A stretch of 19,040 bases of DNA from an uncultured Planctomycetaceae bacterium (GCA_937952455.1 CALFYU010000564.1:1-19040); one strand, 5' to 3'; shown: positions 7,078-15,935, numbered from the stretch's first letter. Numbers and translations are program-made. Notes: a model not told the origin generated them from the letters alone.

Positions 7078-8418
7078 ATGGGTCGATCTCGGTTTTGTGA
7101 TGGGATTCGGCGGCGGGATGTGTTGACGATTGGCGCTGCGGGGATGTTCGGCGCCGGGTTGACGTTGCCGCAGGTGCTACAGCTGCAGGCCGCGGCCGCC
7201 GAGCGGGGACGCTCCATCGAAGACATGTCGCTGATCATCCTGTTCCTGCAAGGGGGCATCAGCACGATCGACACCTGGGACATGAAACCCCAAGCGCCGG
7301 CGGAGTTTCGCGGGGAGTTCGATCCGGTCGCCACCAACGTGCCGGGGATTCAGCTGTGCGAACACTTGCCGCACTTGGCGCGGCAGATGGACAAGTTCTC
7401 GCTCGTGCGCAGTTTTTCCCACCGCAATTCCAGCCACGGGCACGCCGACCACTACATCCTCACCGGCTATCATCCCACGCCCGCCTTTGATTCGAAATTA
7501 AAGCCCAACAACGAAAAGCCCGCGCACGGCGCGGTGATCGCCAAAAAACTTGGCCCGCGCGGATCGGTGCCGGCTTACGTCGCTCTGCCCCGCATGCACA
7601 ACAGCGGCGGCGGTGCCTATTTGGGCTCCGACGCCGATCCGTTTACCGTCGAATCCGACCCGAACGTGCCGAATTTCGCCGTCCGTGATTTGGCGCCGCC
7701 GCTGACGGTTCCCGCCGACCGGCTCGGTCACCGGCGTGATTTGTTGGCAACCGTGGATCGCTATCAACAATCGGCCGAAGTCAAAGCCAACGCCTCCGCG
7801 CTGGCCTTGAGTTCTTTTCAGCAGCGCGCGTTTGACCTGATGACCTCGCCGGAGACAAAACGCGCCTTCGACATTGGCGATGAAACCACCCAGCTGCGTG
7901 ACGAATACGGCCGACACACGCTGGGACAATCCTGTTTGATGGCCCGGCGGCTGGTCGAGGCCGGCGTGCGGTGCGTCCTGGTCCACCACAGCGACTGGGA
8001 CACGCACAACGACAACTTCCACATGCTCAAGGACCGGCTGCTCCCGAAATTGGATACAGCCATGGCGACGATGTTCCGCGACTTGTCCGACCGCGGTCTA
8101 CTGGAAAAGACTTTTGTGCTGGTCACCGGGGAATTCGGCCGCACGCCGCGAATCAATAAAGACGCCGGCCGCGATCACTGGGGTCCGAGCACCGCCATCG
8201 CTGTCGGCGGCGGAGGCGTGAAAAACGGCATCGTCGTCGGCGACTCCGGCCCACGGGCCGAACGCCCCGTCACCACCCCCTACGGCCCGGAGGACCTCGC
8301 AGCCACAATCTACCGCAGCATGGGCATCGACCCCCAAACCCTCTTCTATACGCCCGAAGGCCGCCCCGTCTCGATTGTGCCGCACGGGGGGCGGGTGATT
8401 GGGGAGTTGTTTTCGTAG
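7078..8418 (+). CDS. DUF1501 family exported protein A
   Basis: A 446-aa protein of the DUF1501 family, which has an alkaline-phosphatase/sulfatase-like fold by family knowledge; its substrate is not established. The N-terminus CDGIRRRDVLTIGAAG looks like a Tat-type signal (twin Arg plus a mild hydrophobic stretch), suggesting folded export. Conserved motifs include QGGISTIDTWDMKP (about 58-71), the GEFGRTP box (351-357) and GRDHWGP (364-370), which are likely metal or active-site elements. ATG at 7078 is chosen over GTG 7075 because GGGAGG (7064-7069) is 8 bases upstream. It follows its PSCyt/PSD1 partner after 66 bases. Its stop codon directly abuts the left arm of the 534-bp four-helix-bundle element. 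Confidence 0.93.
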   Translation: MGRSRFCDGIRRRDVLTIGAAGMFGAGLTLPQVLQLQAAAAERGRSIEDMSLIILFLQGGISTIDTWDMKPQAPAEFRGEFDPVATNVPGIQLCEHLPHLARQMDKFSLVRSFSHRNSSHGHADHYILTGYHPTPAFDSKLKPNNEKPAHGAVIAKKLGPRGSVPAYVALPRMHNSGGGAYLGSDADPFTVESDPNVPNFAVRDLAPPLTVPADRLGHRRDLLATVDRYQQSAEVKANASALALSSFQQRAFDLMTSPETKRAFDIGDETTQLRDEYGRHTLGQSCLMARRLVEAGVRCVLVHHSDWDTHNDNFHMLKDRLLPKLDTAMATMFRDLSDRGLLEKTFVLVTGEFGRTPRINKDAGRDHWGPSTAIAVGGGGVKNGIVVGDSGPRAERPVTTPYGPEDLAATIYRSMGIDPQTLFYTPEGRPVSIVPHGGRVIGELFS

Positions 8419-8449
8419 AGTAGGCAGTAGGCGGAGGGCAGTAGGCAGT
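8419..8449 (+). repeat. Left inverted heptamer array of the element
   Basis: Three AGTAGGC units, one degenerate GGAGGGC and a partial AGT, starting on the base after the DUF1501 A stop codon. It matches the reverse complement of 8922-8952 at 30 of 31 positions. Confidence 0.9.
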
Positions 8450-8471
8450 CTCCTTTGCAATGTCGATTGAC

Positions 8472-8477
8472 AAAGGA
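8472..8477 (+). promoter_or_regulatory. Ribosome-binding site deciding the GTG start of the four-helix-bundle gene
   Basis: AAAGGA lies 10 bases before GTG 8488. It favours that start over the longer TTG 8455 reading, whose extra 11 residues do not resemble the family. Confidence 0.5.
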
Positions 8478-8487
8478 AAAACAACCA

Positions 8488-8853
8488 GTGAGCGCTCAGA
8501 ATTATCGTGATTTGATTGTTTGGCAGCGGTCGATGGATTTGGTGGTTTTGATCTACGAACTGACTTCCAGCTTTCCCGACACAGAGAAATTCGGACTGAC
8601 CAGCCAATTGCGAAGAGCGGCCGTTTCAATCCCATCAAATATCGCTGAAGGCCAGGGACGCAGTACTGCTGGCGAGTTTTTGAATGCACTTTCAATTGCT
8701 CACGGATCCCTCCGTGAGATCGAAACACAACTGATGCTTGCCGGACGCCTGGAATTCACTCACCCGGAAAAACTCAAACCACTCCTGAGCCACGCCGCCG
8801 AGATCGGAAGGATGCTCAACGGCCTCTCAAACTCACTGAGAAACAGACGCTAA
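8488..8853 (+). CDS. Four-helix-bundle protein (23S rRNA intervening-sequence / S23 type)
   Basis: A 121-aa small cytosolic protein of the four-helix-bundle family first seen in intervening sequences of bacterial 23S rRNA and related to the Avd accessory protein of diversity-generating retroelements. Signature stretches are YRDLIVWQRSMDLVV (6-20), FGLTSQLRRAAVSIPSNIAEG (residues 35-55) and the C-terminal helices with GSLREIETQLMLAGRLEF. Basic faces suggest nucleic-acid binding, but no catalytic residues are known. The gene lies outside rRNA here, between inverted heptamer arrays (8419-8449, 8922-8952), and is visibly less GC-rich than the genes around it. It ends 9 bases before the PPC gene's ATG. 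The length is typical for the family. Its role in this setting is unknown. Confidence 0.92.
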   Translation: MSAQNYRDLIVWQRSMDLVVLIYELTSSFPDTEKFGLTSQLRRAAVSIPSNIAEGQGRSTAGEFLNALSIAHGSLREIETQLMLAGRLEFTHPEKLKPLLSHAAEIGRMLNGLSNSLRNRR

Positions 8854-8862
8854 CCTGACGAC

Positions 8863-11238
8863 ATGAATCGCCCCCATATCCAAAACCGACAATCCTGGCC
8901 AAGAAGTCTGGCACTTCTCTTACTGCCTACTGCCCTCTGCCTACTGCCTACTGGCGCCAGCGCCGACGCTCCGTCGGTCTCCTACATCTTCCCCGCCGGC
9001 GGGCAGCGGGGGACTTCGGTGGCGTTTCATGTGGGGGGGCATTTCTTGCACGATGTCTGTCCGCTGGAAATGATCGGGCCGGGGGTGCAGGCGACGCCGC
9101 TGATTTATCGCGCGCCGCATACGGCCTGGTTTGAGGGGCCTGTCGTACCCAAACCGTATTCATCGGACCGTGAAGACTATCCCAAGGACCAAGCGGGGGC
9201 GGTCAGCATCGCGCCCGATGCGGAGCTGGGCGTGCGCCGCTTTCGCGTCTGGACGTCGCAGGGGGTGATTCCCACGATGAAGTTCGTTATCGGCGAGTTT
9301 CCCGAAGTGATCGAGCGCGAAATCGACGGTCAACCCGTTCCGACTGCTGTCGAGCTTCCCGTCACGATTAACGGCCGCATCTTTCCGCGCGAGGACGTTG
9401 ACATCTGGACGTTTGCCGCCCGCGCCGGGAAGGGTTACACCTGCGAAGTGATGGCCGCCCGCATTGGATCACCGCTTGATTCCCGTTTGGAAATCATCGC
9501 CCCTGATGGCCGCCCGATCGCTGAAAACGTCGATGGACACGGAACCGATTCCTTGCTGCAGTTCACCGCCCCGGTCGACGGCGAGTATCAGGTCAAGATC
9601 CACGACATCAACTTCGGCGGGCTTCAGCATTACGTTTACCGGCTGACGATCAACGACGGGCCCTCTATTAACGAGGTGTATCCCCTCGGAGGCCGCCGCG
9701 GCGAGACAATTGCGGTACAACTTGATGGTGTCAATCTCGACGCGTCCACAGCAAAGCTCACATTGCCGACAAATCCCGATGAAACGTTTGCGCATCGCTT
9801 TCGCTTCGATGGTCAATATGCGAATCCCATCCAACTCGAACTCAGCGACCTGCCGGAGTACGTCAAAGGACAAAACGAACCGAAAGAGAATCCGCCGTCA
9901 ATCCCCGCAGTCTTTAACGGTCGCATCCAGACTCCTGCCGAAGCGGACCGCTGGACGTTTTTTGCCAAGAAAGGCGAAGAGCTTTTGTTCGACATACGGG
10001 CCGCGCGCTTGGGCACGCGGCTCGATTCCGTGCTCGCGATTGAAGACGCCGCCGGCAAAGTCTTGGCCGAAAACGACAATCTGTCCGCCGAGCAGACCGA
10101 TTCGCAACTGCGATTTACCTTTCCCGCCGACGGCCAATACACAGCCGTCGTCCGCGAACGCACGCCGCGGCGCGGCGGCGCGGGCTTCGCCTATCGCTTA
10201 TACGTCACCCCGCCCCCGGCGGCGTCACCCGATTTTGCGCTGCAACTTTCCGATGACGGATTGACGCTCTACCGCGGCAGCGAAGTCAAATATAAAGTCA
10301 CGGCCACACGCATCGGCGGCTGCGACGGTGCGATTGAACTTAACTTCGGTGGATTACCAGCCGGGGTCACCGTGGCGGACGCGACGATCGCCGCCAACAA
10401 ATCGGAAACCCAACTCACGTTCAAAGCGGATGAGACGGCGAAAATCAAAACGCACCGGCTGCTCGTCACGGGGACATGCAAAATCGACGACAAAGAGATT
10501 CAGCGGCAAGCGTCGACAACGGAAGCCCCGACGCTGGATCATTTATTCTTAGCCGTCTCGATGCCCACGCCGTTTAAAGTGATCGGCGCATTTGAGACGA
10601 ACTACGTCGCTCGCGGGGCGACCTATTTCCGGCATTATACGCTCGATCGCGGCGGATTCGACGGGCCGCTGACGATCTGCCTGGCAGATCGGCAGATACG
10701 GCACCTGCAAGGGGTCACCGGCCCGGAGATCGTCGTGCCGCCCGGCAAAACCGAGTTCGATTACAACATTAAACTCCCCTCCTGGATGCAGCCGGCGCGC
10801 ACGGCCCGCATCGTCGTAATGGCGGTTGGCGTCGTCACCGATGCCGATGGGACACAGCACAAAGTGAGTTACTCCTCCGACACCGCTGACGATCAGATCA
10901 TTATGATGGTCACCACCGGCGAATTGAGCGTCGATACGTTTCCCAAGTCGATCCTGGCTGTGCCGGGAAAGAACGTGCCGCTGAATATCAAAATTGGCCG
11001 CGGACAGTCGATTTCCGGACCGGTCACTTTGCGTTTGGTCGTCCCCGAACATATGCACGGGATCGCGGCGGACGAAGTGACGGTGCCGCCAGATGCCGAT
11101 GAGATTGCGATGACGCTCCGTTTCGCGGAGAATGAACTGGGGCCGCTCAATATGCCCCTGCGGGTTCGGGCCACCACGCTTGTCGACGGACAACCCTACA
11201 CGGCAGAAGACGAATTTGAGATTCTGATGAATCGCTAG
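8863..11238 (+). CDS. Exported PPC-repeat protein of the DUF1501/PSD1 cluster
   Basis: A 791-aa secreted protein. The signal peptide runs from MNRPHIQNRQ through the hydrophobic LALLLLPTALCLLPT to a likely cut after GASA (residue 34). Then comes an IPT/TIG-like N-terminal segment (SYIFPAGGQRGT), a first PPC-type beta domain (about 147-262, with DVDIWTFAARAGKGY), a second (about 344-450, with EADRWTFFAKKGEEL) and a long Ig-like C-terminal part. PPC domains are usually carbohydrate- or surface-associated accessory modules; no enzyme domain is seen. Residues 20-30 of the signal peptide are encoded by the right arm of the four-helix-bundle element, and the start codon lies inside that element. 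The ribosome-binding site is weak, so translation may depend on coupling to the gene 9 bases upstream. Confidence 0.88.
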   Translation: MNRPHIQNRQSWPRSLALLLLPTALCLLPTGASADAPSVSYIFPAGGQRGTSVAFHVGGHFLHDVCPLEMIGPGVQATPLIYRAPHTAWFEGPVVPKPYSSDREDYPKDQAGAVSIAPDAELGVRRFRVWTSQGVIPTMKFVIGEFPEVIEREIDGQPVPTAVELPVTINGRIFPREDVDIWTFAARAGKGYTCEVMAARIGSPLDSRLEIIAPDGRPIAENVDGHGTDSLLQFTAPVDGEYQVKIHDINFGGLQHYVYRLTINDGPSINEVYPLGGRRGETIAVQLDGVNLDASTAKLTLPTNPDETFAHRFRFDGQYANPIQLELSDLPEYVKGQNEPKENPPSIPAVFNGRIQTPAEADRWTFFAKKGEELLFDIRAARLGTRLDSVLAIEDAAGKVLAENDNLSAEQTDSQLRFTFPADGQYTAVVRERTPRRGGAGFAYRLYVTPPPAASPDFALQLSDDGLTLYRGSEVKYKVTATRIGGCDGAIELNFGGLPAGVTVADATIAANKSETQLTFKADETAKIKTHRLLVTGTCKIDDKEIQRQASTTEAPTLDHLFLAVSMPTPFKVIGAFETNYVARGATYFRHYTLDRGGFDGPLTICLADRQIRHLQGVTGPEIVVPPGKTEFDYNIKLPSWMQPARTARIVVMAVGVVTDADGTQHKVSYSSDTADDQIIMMVTTGELSVDTFPKSILAVPGKNVPLNIKIGRGQSISGPVTLRLVVPEHMHGIAADEVTVPPDADEIAMTLRFAENELGPLNMPLRVRATTLVDGQPYTAEDEFEILMNR
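8922..8952 (-). repeat. Right inverted heptamer array, lying inside the PPC signal-peptide coding region
   Basis: This is the reverse complement of the left array with one mismatch (at the degenerate third unit). Read in the PPC frame it encodes LLPTALCLLPT, the hydrophobic core of the signal peptide. Confidence 0.9.
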
Positions 11239-11343
11239 CAGCCACCGGCGATCCCGGTTGTTTGCAGTGCTCGCCCGGAATATCCTGGAGTTTCCAATTC
11301 GTCCGACAAACTCGATTCCCATCCCAACACTTGTGGGGCGCCG

Positions 11344-14300
11344 ATGATCCGTGGCAACACAACAAACCGATCGTTCACCCGCCTAATCTCTGCGTTCGCA
11401 CCGTACTGGCTGACGCTCCTGTTCGTCGTCGTCCCGCAGATTGCCCACGGTGACGATGCTGCGGCGACGGTCGATTTTGACCGGCAGATCGCCCCGCTGC
11501 TTGCGGCGCGTTGCCTTGACTGCCACAACGCGACCGAACAGGAATCGGGGCTGGACCTGTCACAATCCAAAACGGCGCTTGCCGGGGGTGATTCGGGCGA
11601 AGTCCTCGTCCCGGGCAGCCTGGATGAGAGCCTATTGTGGGACTATGTCTCGGGCGACTTAATGCCCCCCAAAAAGCCGCTTTCGGATAAAGAGAAAGCG
11701 CTGCTCAAAGCCTGGATCGAAAGCGGCGCGAAATGGGGCCGCGATCCGATCGATCCCTTTCGCTTCACGACCTCCGCCCGCGCGGGCTACGACTGGTGGT
11801 GTCTGCAACCGATCGCGAAACCGGAATTGCCGGATGCGAGCGAGAATCCCGTCGATGCCTTCGTCCGCACCAAGCTCAAGCAACGGGGGCTCTCCCCTGC
11901 CCCGCCAGCGGATCGCCGCACGTTGATTCGGAGGTTGTCCTTCGATCTGTTGGGACTTCCTCCCACGCCGGAAGAAGTCGACGCCTTCATCGCTGACAAA
12001 TCGCCGACTGCCTACGAAGATCTGGTCGAGCGGCTGCTCGCCTCCCCGCATTACGGTGAACGTTGGGCGCGGCATTGGTTGGACGTCGCACGATACGGCG
12101 AAAGCCAAGGGTTTGAGCGGGACAAACTCCGCGACAACTTTTGGGCCTATCGCGACTGGGTGGTGCAGGCATTCAATAACGACATGCCCTACGACGAGTT
12201 CGCGCGCTTGCAATTGGCCGGGGACATTCTCAAACCGGGTGATTCCTCGGCGATTGCGGCCACGGGATTCTTGGTAGCCGGGGCTTATGACGAAGTCGGG
12301 CAAAAACAACAAAGCGCCGCCATGCGAGCCGTCGTCAGGCAGGACGAATTGGAAGACATGGTCAGCGTCGTTGGCCAGTCATTTCTGGGACTGACAGTCA
12401 ATTGCGCCCGCTGCCACGACCACAAGTTCGATCCGATCTCACAAGCGGAATACTACCGCATGACGTCGGCACTCGCCGGTGTCCGGCACGGTGAACGTGA
12501 GTTCCAGCCAAATACGCTATTCGATGATTACGATCAGCGGCTGAAGTCGATACAAGCGGCGCTGGCAGAATTACAAGACAAGCGGGAACGACTGATCGCT
12601 CCGATTCGCCAACAACTCCTGGCCCGCAGACACGACGAAATCAAATCGATCACTCCCCCCGAGCCGATCTCGGAATGGCTCTTCGACGGCGATCTTCGCG
12701 ACAGCCGTGGCACACTCCATGGAACCGCTGCCGGTGAGGCCGTCGTCGTTGACGGGCGGCTGGTACTTGATGGTGAAGCGGCATACGTTTCCACCGCCCC
12801 GCTCGACGCAGACTTGACCGTGAAAACGTTAGAAGCCTGGGTGTCGCTACCGGACCTGAAACAGCAAGGGGGCGGCGTGCTCAGCCTGCAGACGCTCGAC
12901 GGAAACGTCTTCGACGCGATCGTCTTTGGCGAGCGCCAGGCCGGCTATTGGATGGCGGGAAGCGATCACTTCCGTCGCACGGCGGACTTTGGCGGAACGA
13001 AGGAGACCGCCGCCGATGATGATTTTGTGCATGTCGCCATTGTGTATCGCGAGGACGGCACGATTGTCGGTTACCGCAACGGCCAGCCGTACGGCAAGTC
13101 GTATCAAAAACCCGGGCCGGTTGCGTTTCCTGCCGGCGACAGCCAAGTGCTGTTCGGCTTGCGACACGGTTCGCCGGGGGGCAACCGATTGTTAAACGGA
13201 TCGATCGACCGCGCCCGGCTCTATGATCGCGCGTTATCACACGCCGAAATCGCCGCCTCGGCCGGCGTCAAACAACTGGTGATCGACGACTCGGAAATCC
13301 TGGCCGCCGCAGATTCGCATCTTCGCCAACAACTGGACCGGATCGATTTTGAAACCGACAATCTGCGCAGCCAATTACAGCGCTACCGTGCTGACAAGGT
13401 GTATGCCAACGTTCCCGACAAAGCCGATGCCGTGCATGTGCTGCGCCGCGGGAATCCCGCACAGCCGGCCGACTTGGTTTCCGCGGGCGGCATTGCCGCA
13501 ACAGGCATCGCGACAGCTGACTTTGGACTTGAAGCGGACGCCCCCGACGCGGACCGTCGCCGCGAACTAGCCGAGTGGATCACCGATCCCAAGAACCCGC
13601 TCTTCGCGCGGGTGATCGTCAACCGTGTCTGGCATTACCACTTCGGCACGGGCCTTGTCGAAACGCCGAATGACTTCGGTTTCAATGGCGGCCGGCCGTC
13701 ACATCCTGAGTTGATCGACTGGTTGGCGTCCGACTTGATTGAGCAAGGCTGGAGCCTCAAGCATTTGCACCGAACTATCGTCACCTCCGCCACCTATCGG
13801 CAATCTTCGCAGTTCAATTCCGAGGCGGCGGCGATCGATGGCGATAATCGGCTGTTGTGGCGCAAAGCGCCGATGCGCCTGGAAGCGGAAGACGTTCGCG
13901 ATGCGGTCTTATCAGTCGCTGGACAACTGAACCCGCAAATCGGCGGGCCGGGGTTTTATGATTTCACGACGCACGTGCAGAACGCTCAGTTCTATGACAT
14001 GCGCGATCCCGTCGGCGCGAGTTTCAATCGCCGCAGCCTGTACCGCACCTGGGTCCGCTCGGGCCGCAGCGGTTTTCTGGATGTGTTCGACTGTCCCGAC
14101 CCCTCCACCAAAACACCGGCGCGGGCCGTGACGACGACTCCGCTGCAGGCGCTGTCGATGATGAACAATTCGTTCGTGCTCAGAATGTCGGATCATCTGG
14201 CCGAACGCTTGACCAAAGAGTTCGGTGACGACCCCGCTGCACAAATCCGCGGGGCGGCGCGATTGGCCTTCGGCCGCCGGGCGGCGGACGAAGAGATTTC

Positions 14301-14388
14301 CGCCGGCACCGCATTCATCAAACAGCACGGCCTGCCCGCCTATTGCCGCGTTCTGTTCAATAGCAATGAGTTCCTGTATGTCGATTAA
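11344..14388 (+). CDS. PSCyt1-DUF1549-LamG-DUF1553 surface protein B
   Basis: A 1014-aa exported planctomycete protein. A signal peptide or anchor covers about residues 18-37 (FAPYWLTLLFVVVPQIAHG). A PSCyt1 cytochrome-like domain with CLDCH (57-61) is followed by DUF1549/PSCyt2 (about 165-378) with CARCHDH (354-360). A LamG/concanavalin-like beta-sandwich (about 440-640, from ISEWLFDGDL to RLYDRALSHAEIAAS) precedes DUF1553/PSD1 (about 738-1010, from RRRELAEWITDPKNPLFARVIVNR to NSNEFLYVD). CxxCH motifs fit covalent haem c, and LamG suggests glycan or surface binding. Both are inferences. A GGGGCG close to the ATG serves as a ribosome-binding site. Unlike protein A, it is intact. Its last codons overlap the start of DUF1501 B by 11 bases, so the two are translationally linked. 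Confidence 0.93.
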   Translation: MIRGNTTNRSFTRLISAFAPYWLTLLFVVVPQIAHGDDAAATVDFDRQIAPLLAARCLDCHNATEQESGLDLSQSKTALAGGDSGEVLVPGSLDESLLWDYVSGDLMPPKKPLSDKEKALLKAWIESGAKWGRDPIDPFRFTTSARAGYDWWCLQPIAKPELPDASENPVDAFVRTKLKQRGLSPAPPADRRTLIRRLSFDLLGLPPTPEEVDAFIADKSPTAYEDLVERLLASPHYGERWARHWLDVARYGESQGFERDKLRDNFWAYRDWVVQAFNNDMPYDEFARLQLAGDILKPGDSSAIAATGFLVAGAYDEVGQKQQSAAMRAVVRQDELEDMVSVVGQSFLGLTVNCARCHDHKFDPISQAEYYRMTSALAGVRHGEREFQPNTLFDDYDQRLKSIQAALAELQDKRERLIAPIRQQLLARRHDEIKSITPPEPISEWLFDGDLRDSRGTLHGTAAGEAVVVDGRLVLDGEAAYVSTAPLDADLTVKTLEAWVSLPDLKQQGGGVLSLQTLDGNVFDAIVFGERQAGYWMAGSDHFRRTADFGGTKETAADDDFVHVAIVYREDGTIVGYRNGQPYGKSYQKPGPVAFPAGDSQVLFGLRHGSPGGNRLLNGSIDRARLYDRALSHAEIAASAGVKQLVIDDSEILAAADSHLRQQLDRIDFETDNLRSQLQRYRADKVYANVPDKADAVHVLRRGNPAQPADLVSAGGIAATGIATADFGLEADAPDADRRRELAEWITDPKNPLFARVIVNRVWHYHFGTGLVETPNDFGFNGGRPSHPELIDWLASDLIEQGWSLKHLHRTIVTSATYRQSSQFNSEAAAIDGDNRLLWRKAPMRLEAEDVRDAVLSVAGQLNPQIGGPGFYDFTTHVQNAQFYDMRDPVGASFNRRSLYRTWVRSGRSGFLDVFDCPDPSTKTPARAVTTTPLQALSMMNNSFVLRMSDHLAERLTKEFGDDPAAQIRGAARLAFGRRAADEEISAGTAFIKQHGLPAYCRVLFNSNEFLYVD

Positions 14389-15817
14389 CAATTTGTCCCC
14401 CACGCGACGCGATTTTCTTTCCTGGTCCACCGCCGGCATCGGCGCCGTGGCACTGACCGACTTGCTGGCCCGAGACGGCCTCGTCGCCGACGAAGCGGGG
14501 GCAGCTCCGCAGATCATTCAACATCATCCGGCAGCGGCGCGGCGCGTGATTCACATCGTGCTCAACGGCGGCCTGAGCCAGATCGATTCGTTTGATCACA
14601 AACCGGCGCTTGAGAAGTGGCACGGAAAACCGCTCGACAGCGAAGAACGGCCGGACGTCTTCTTCGGCAAGGTCGGCAACCTGCGGCAGAGCGATTGGCA
14701 GTTTGCACCGCGGGGTGAAAGCGGACTATTGGTCTCAAACCTGTTTCCGCATCTGGCGGAACTGGCGGACGAATTGACGCTGATCCGCTCCATGACGGCC
14801 GAAACGTCGAACCACACGCCGGCCACCTTTCAAGAACACACCGGATTTCGCCTCAACGGTTTTCCGGTGATGGGCGCCTGGCTGTCGTACGGACTGGGGA
14901 GCGAATCGGACGACCTACCCGGTTTTGTGGTGATTCCCGATACGCGCGGGGTTCCGGCAGGAGGGAGCATCAATTGGACCAACGGCTTTTTGCCGGTGCG
15001 GCATCAAGGGACCACGCTGCGCAGCACGGGGACGGCGATTGACGACCTGTTCCCGGCACGCCCGGTGAGCGCCACCACCGAACAAGCCAGCCGGCAATTG
15101 TTGGAGACGCTCAACCGCCGCCACCTGGAATCACGCGAAGGCAATGATGAACTCACCGCGCGGATGCGGAGTTATGAGTTGGCGGCGAAGATGCAATTGG
15201 CCGTGCCGGAAGTCTCCGCCCTGGAATCGGAAACGCGGCACACTCAACAGATGTACGGCCTGGGTGGAAAGGAGACGAACGACTTCGGCCGCAGTTGCCT
15301 GCTCACGCGGCGGCTGTTGGAACGAGGCGTGCGTTTCGTGCAGCTCTTCTCCGGCGGCGCGTTCGGCAGTCCGCGGATCAATTGGGACGGCCACGAGGAC
15401 ATGGTCAAAAACCACACGCGGGAAGCGACCCGCATCGACCAACCGGTCGCCGCCCTGCTCCGCGATCTGCGACAGCGGGGGATGTTGGATGACACGTTGG
15501 TGTTATTCACCAGCGAATTCGGCCGCACGCCGTTTACGCAATCCGACGCCGGCGTGCTAGGCAAGGGCCGGGACCACAACCAATACGGCTTCACCGTCTG
15601 GATGGCCGGCGGCGGCCTCAAACATGGCACGGCCTACGGCGCCACGGATGAATTCGGCCTGCGTTCGGTGGAAGACGTCGCCACCTGGCACGACTTCCAC
15701 GCCACGGTCCTGCACCTGCTGGGGATCGATCACGAGCGGCTGACGTATTATCACAACGGGATTCAGCGGCGGATCACGGATGTATCAGGTGAGGTGATTG
15801 ACGGCGTGCTTAGCTAA
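14378..15817 (+). CDS. DUF1501 family exported protein B
   Basis: A 479-aa paralogue of DUF1501 A. The N-terminus SPTRRDFLSWSTAGIGAVALTDLLA is a strong Tat-type signal (RRDFL). Family motifs are NGGLSQIDSFDHKP, FTSEFGRTPF and KGRDHNQYGF, followed by MAGGGLKHG. These are the likely metal or active-site loops of the alkaline-phosphatase-like fold. ATG 14378 overlaps the upstream stop region; ATG 14366 would add four residues and cannot be excluded. A longer reading back to 14225 only reuses the DUF1553 gene in another frame. It forms the usual DUF1553-DUF1501 pair with protein B and closes the cluster. Confidence 0.93.
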   Translation: MSINNLSPTRRDFLSWSTAGIGAVALTDLLARDGLVADEAGAAPQIIQHHPAAARRVIHIVLNGGLSQIDSFDHKPALEKWHGKPLDSEERPDVFFGKVGNLRQSDWQFAPRGESGLLVSNLFPHLAELADELTLIRSMTAETSNHTPATFQEHTGFRLNGFPVMGAWLSYGLGSESDDLPGFVVIPDTRGVPAGGSINWTNGFLPVRHQGTTLRSTGTAIDDLFPARPVSATTEQASRQLLETLNRRHLESREGNDELTARMRSYELAAKMQLAVPEVSALESETRHTQQMYGLGGKETNDFGRSCLLTRRLLERGVRFVQLFSGGAFGSPRINWDGHEDMVKNHTREATRIDQPVAALLRDLRQRGMLDDTLVLFTSEFGRTPFTQSDAGVLGKGRDHNQYGFTVWMAGGGLKHGTAYGATDEFGLRSVEDVATWHDFHATVLHLLGIDHERLTYYHNGIQRRITDVSGEVIDGVLS

Positions 15818-15827
15818 TATGTTGGCG

Positions 15828-15900
15828 GGTGCCACTGGCTTTGCCAGTGCGTCGGCGGGCTTGCCGAAAGTGGTACCAGCACTGTCAGAGCCAGTGCCAT
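15828..15900. repeat. Large imperfect palindrome after DUF1501 B (TGCCACTGGC family)
   Basis: Arms at 15830-15850 and 15879-15899 are inverted copies matching at 18 of 21 positions. The left arm is itself a perfect hairpin, CACTGGC (15833... CACTGGC-TTT-GCCAGTG). It looks like a dispersed palindromic repeat. It may also end transcription of the DUF1501 gene 11 bases upstream, though no T-run follows. Confidence 0.7.
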
Positions 15901-15929
15901 ACGGCTGGTTGCGGCAGACGTTATGTTGC
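15901..15929 (+). repeat. attC-like right half-site (inverted partner of 16577-16602)
   Basis: ACGGCTGGTTG (15901-15911), 8 bases, then GTTATGTTGC (15920-15929). Both blocks recur in inverse orientation and inverse order downstream of the SUKH gene. The layout resembles the L'-spacer-R' half of an integron attC site, although GTTATGT is only a loose match to the GTTRRRY core. Confidence 0.4.
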
Positions 15930-15935
15930 AATCGC

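Larger units (their letters stand above)
8419..8952. mobile_element. Putative 534-bp element: four-helix-bundle gene between inverted heptamer arrays
   Basis: 31-bp arms at 8419-8449 and 8922-8952 are inverted copies with 30 of 31 bases matching. Each arm is two AGTAGGC units, one degenerate unit (GGAGGGC left, AGAGGGC right when reversed), one AGTAGGC and a partial AGT. The shared degenerate unit indicates that the arms are copies of each other and not independent microsatellites. Between them lies a single complete gene of the 23S rRNA intervening-sequence type (8488-8853) and the start codon of the next gene. No transposase is present, and no target duplication is obvious. The element sits in the junction of an otherwise tight surface-protein cluster. 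Confidence 0.6.

Noticed and set aside
8419..8952. Heptamer arrays as a CRISPR array
   Set aside because: The units are 7 bp, tandem without spacers, and the two arrays are inverted. No cas genes are nearby.
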